A DNA stretch of 64,000 nt. Source: Flavobacterium seoulense (GTDB taxonomy: Bacteria > Bacteroidota > Bacteroidia > Flavobacteriales > Flavobacteriaceae). Below the pieces are notes generated by a model. The model ran no database searches. It was not told the origin of the DNA and saw only the letters and a list, made by a program, of their open reading frames with translations. Shown here in pieces: positions 63,638 through 64,000 of this stretch; positions within the stretch are counted from its first letter, which is position 1, and the number at the start of each line of letters is the position of its first letter. Location: NCBI RefSeq assembly GCF_000695795.1, contig NZ_JNCA01000006.1, positions 124,001 to 188,000 on the forward strand, given 5' to 3'. Position numbers and translations under genes: made by a program.

Positions 63638-64000
63638 ATGAATCATATTATAAAAAATAAAATTAAAGCTGTAATAGTATTATTTAATATAATACTGATA
63701 GCTTCATGTAGTGATCAGGAAAAAGACTTTTCTGGAGAACCTTTGGTTACTTATCCGGCTGTAACTGTTACTTCTGTCTCGCCTTCTGTTGGAACTTCTG
63801 GAAATATTATTACTTTGACAGGAACAAATTTTGGTGAGTATCCTCAAGCAGCAAAAATCTATTTCAATAATGTTCTTGTAGATGAAATTATAAGTTACAC
63901 AGACACTTCAGTTACTGTTAGAGTACCTCAAAATGCAGGAACAGGACCAGTAAGAGTAAAAGTGTGGACTAACACAGTAACAACTGCTGATTTCGAATAT
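63638..64000 (+). CDS. IPT/TIG-domain surface lipoprotein (3' end outside window)
   Basis: An open frame of 121 codons starts at the ATG at 63638 and runs off the right edge. It begins MNHIIKNKIKAVIVLFNIIL and has a lipobox ASCSDQEKD (cysteine about 24). An IPT/TIG immunoglobulin-like domain follows (VTVTSVSPSVGTSGNIITLT, GTNFGEYPQAAKIYFNNVLV). Such lipoproteins occupy the SusE/SGBP position in PULs and bind glycan on the surface. It starts 28 bp after the susD stop and is the third gene of the PUL operon. The enzymes that would name the substrate lie beyond the window. Confidence 0.85.
   Translation, partial: MNHIIKNKIKAVIVLFNIILIASCSDQEKDFSGEPLVTYPAVTVTSVSPSVGTSGNIITLTGTNFGEYPQAAKIYFNNVLVDEIISYTDTSVTVRVPQNAGTGPVRVKVWTNTVTTADFEY

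Overview
The window looks like chromosomal DNA of a Flavobacterium or a close relative (Flavobacteriaceae, Bacteroidota). The evidence is low GC content, TAnnTTTG-type -7 promoter boxes, SusC/SusD pairs, a hybrid two-component regulator, many DUF families typical of this phylum, acidic lipoprotein starts, and hairpin terminators at most convergent gene ends. I found no rRNA, tRNA, CRISPR array, transposase or prophage genes.

Layout. 1-4.1 kb: nitrite reductase operon (nirB-nirD-DUF4202, minus strand) with a long regulatory upstream region and a small HMA-like gene. 4.3-6.6 kb: SRPBCC protein, pyrE, a divergent NUDIX gene and a DUF4251 gene. 6.7-15.1 kb: fatty-acid beta-oxidation block on the minus strand (acyl-CoA ligase; MarR regulator; FadN-like hydroxyacyl-CoA dehydrogenase/enoyl-CoA hydratase; thiolase; acyl-CoA dehydrogenase). 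A four-helix-bundle (IVP) gene bounded by inverted repeats sits between thiolase and dehydrogenase. 15.4-23.5 kb: katG, a SemiSWEET, fahA, glyA, miaE, guaC and a GNAT gene. 23.8-26.9 kb: NrtA/B/C-type ABC importer, probably for nitrate. 27-29 kb: small accessory genes with attC-like palindromes. 29.1-36 kb: porin, DoxX, an S41 peptidase lipoprotein, an ABM-like protein and a 910-residue macroglobulin/TonB-plug protein. 36.3-38.5 kb: a small ORF, a frameshifted DUF2809 gene and lpdA. 38.9-49.2 kb: vitamin B12 salvage and uptake (BtuC/BtuF-like, CWC protein, cobU, Dph6-like ATPase, bluB-cobT fusion, cobS, cobC-like phosphatase, cobalamin riboswitch, BtuB-like receptor, BtuG-like propeller lipoprotein). 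49.3-53.6 kb: S41 peptidase, DUF4252, TPR, DUF3826 and DUF4198 genes. 53.9-64 kb: start of a polysaccharide utilisation locus (1395-residue hybrid two-component sensor, SusC, SusD and a truncated IPT/TIG lipoprotein).

How the genes work together. The nirBD operon, the nrt importer and the porin are 6-20 kb apart, yet all three have the same palindrome, TA(A/C)GTA-N4-TAC(G/T)TA, directly upstream of a TAnnTTTG box and no recognisable -33 TTG. I propose one nitrate/nitrite assimilation regulon. The B12 genes form a salvage route that takes up corrinoid, activates the cobinamide side chain, makes the lower ligand (BluB) and joins them (CobT, CobS, CobC). Uptake is controlled by a riboswitch, one peripheral arm of which carries an extra repeat-like hairpin. 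A recurring theme is AT-rich, near-palindromic intergenic repeats that lie inside operons, supply stop codons, flank the IVP gene and interrupt the riboswitch arm.
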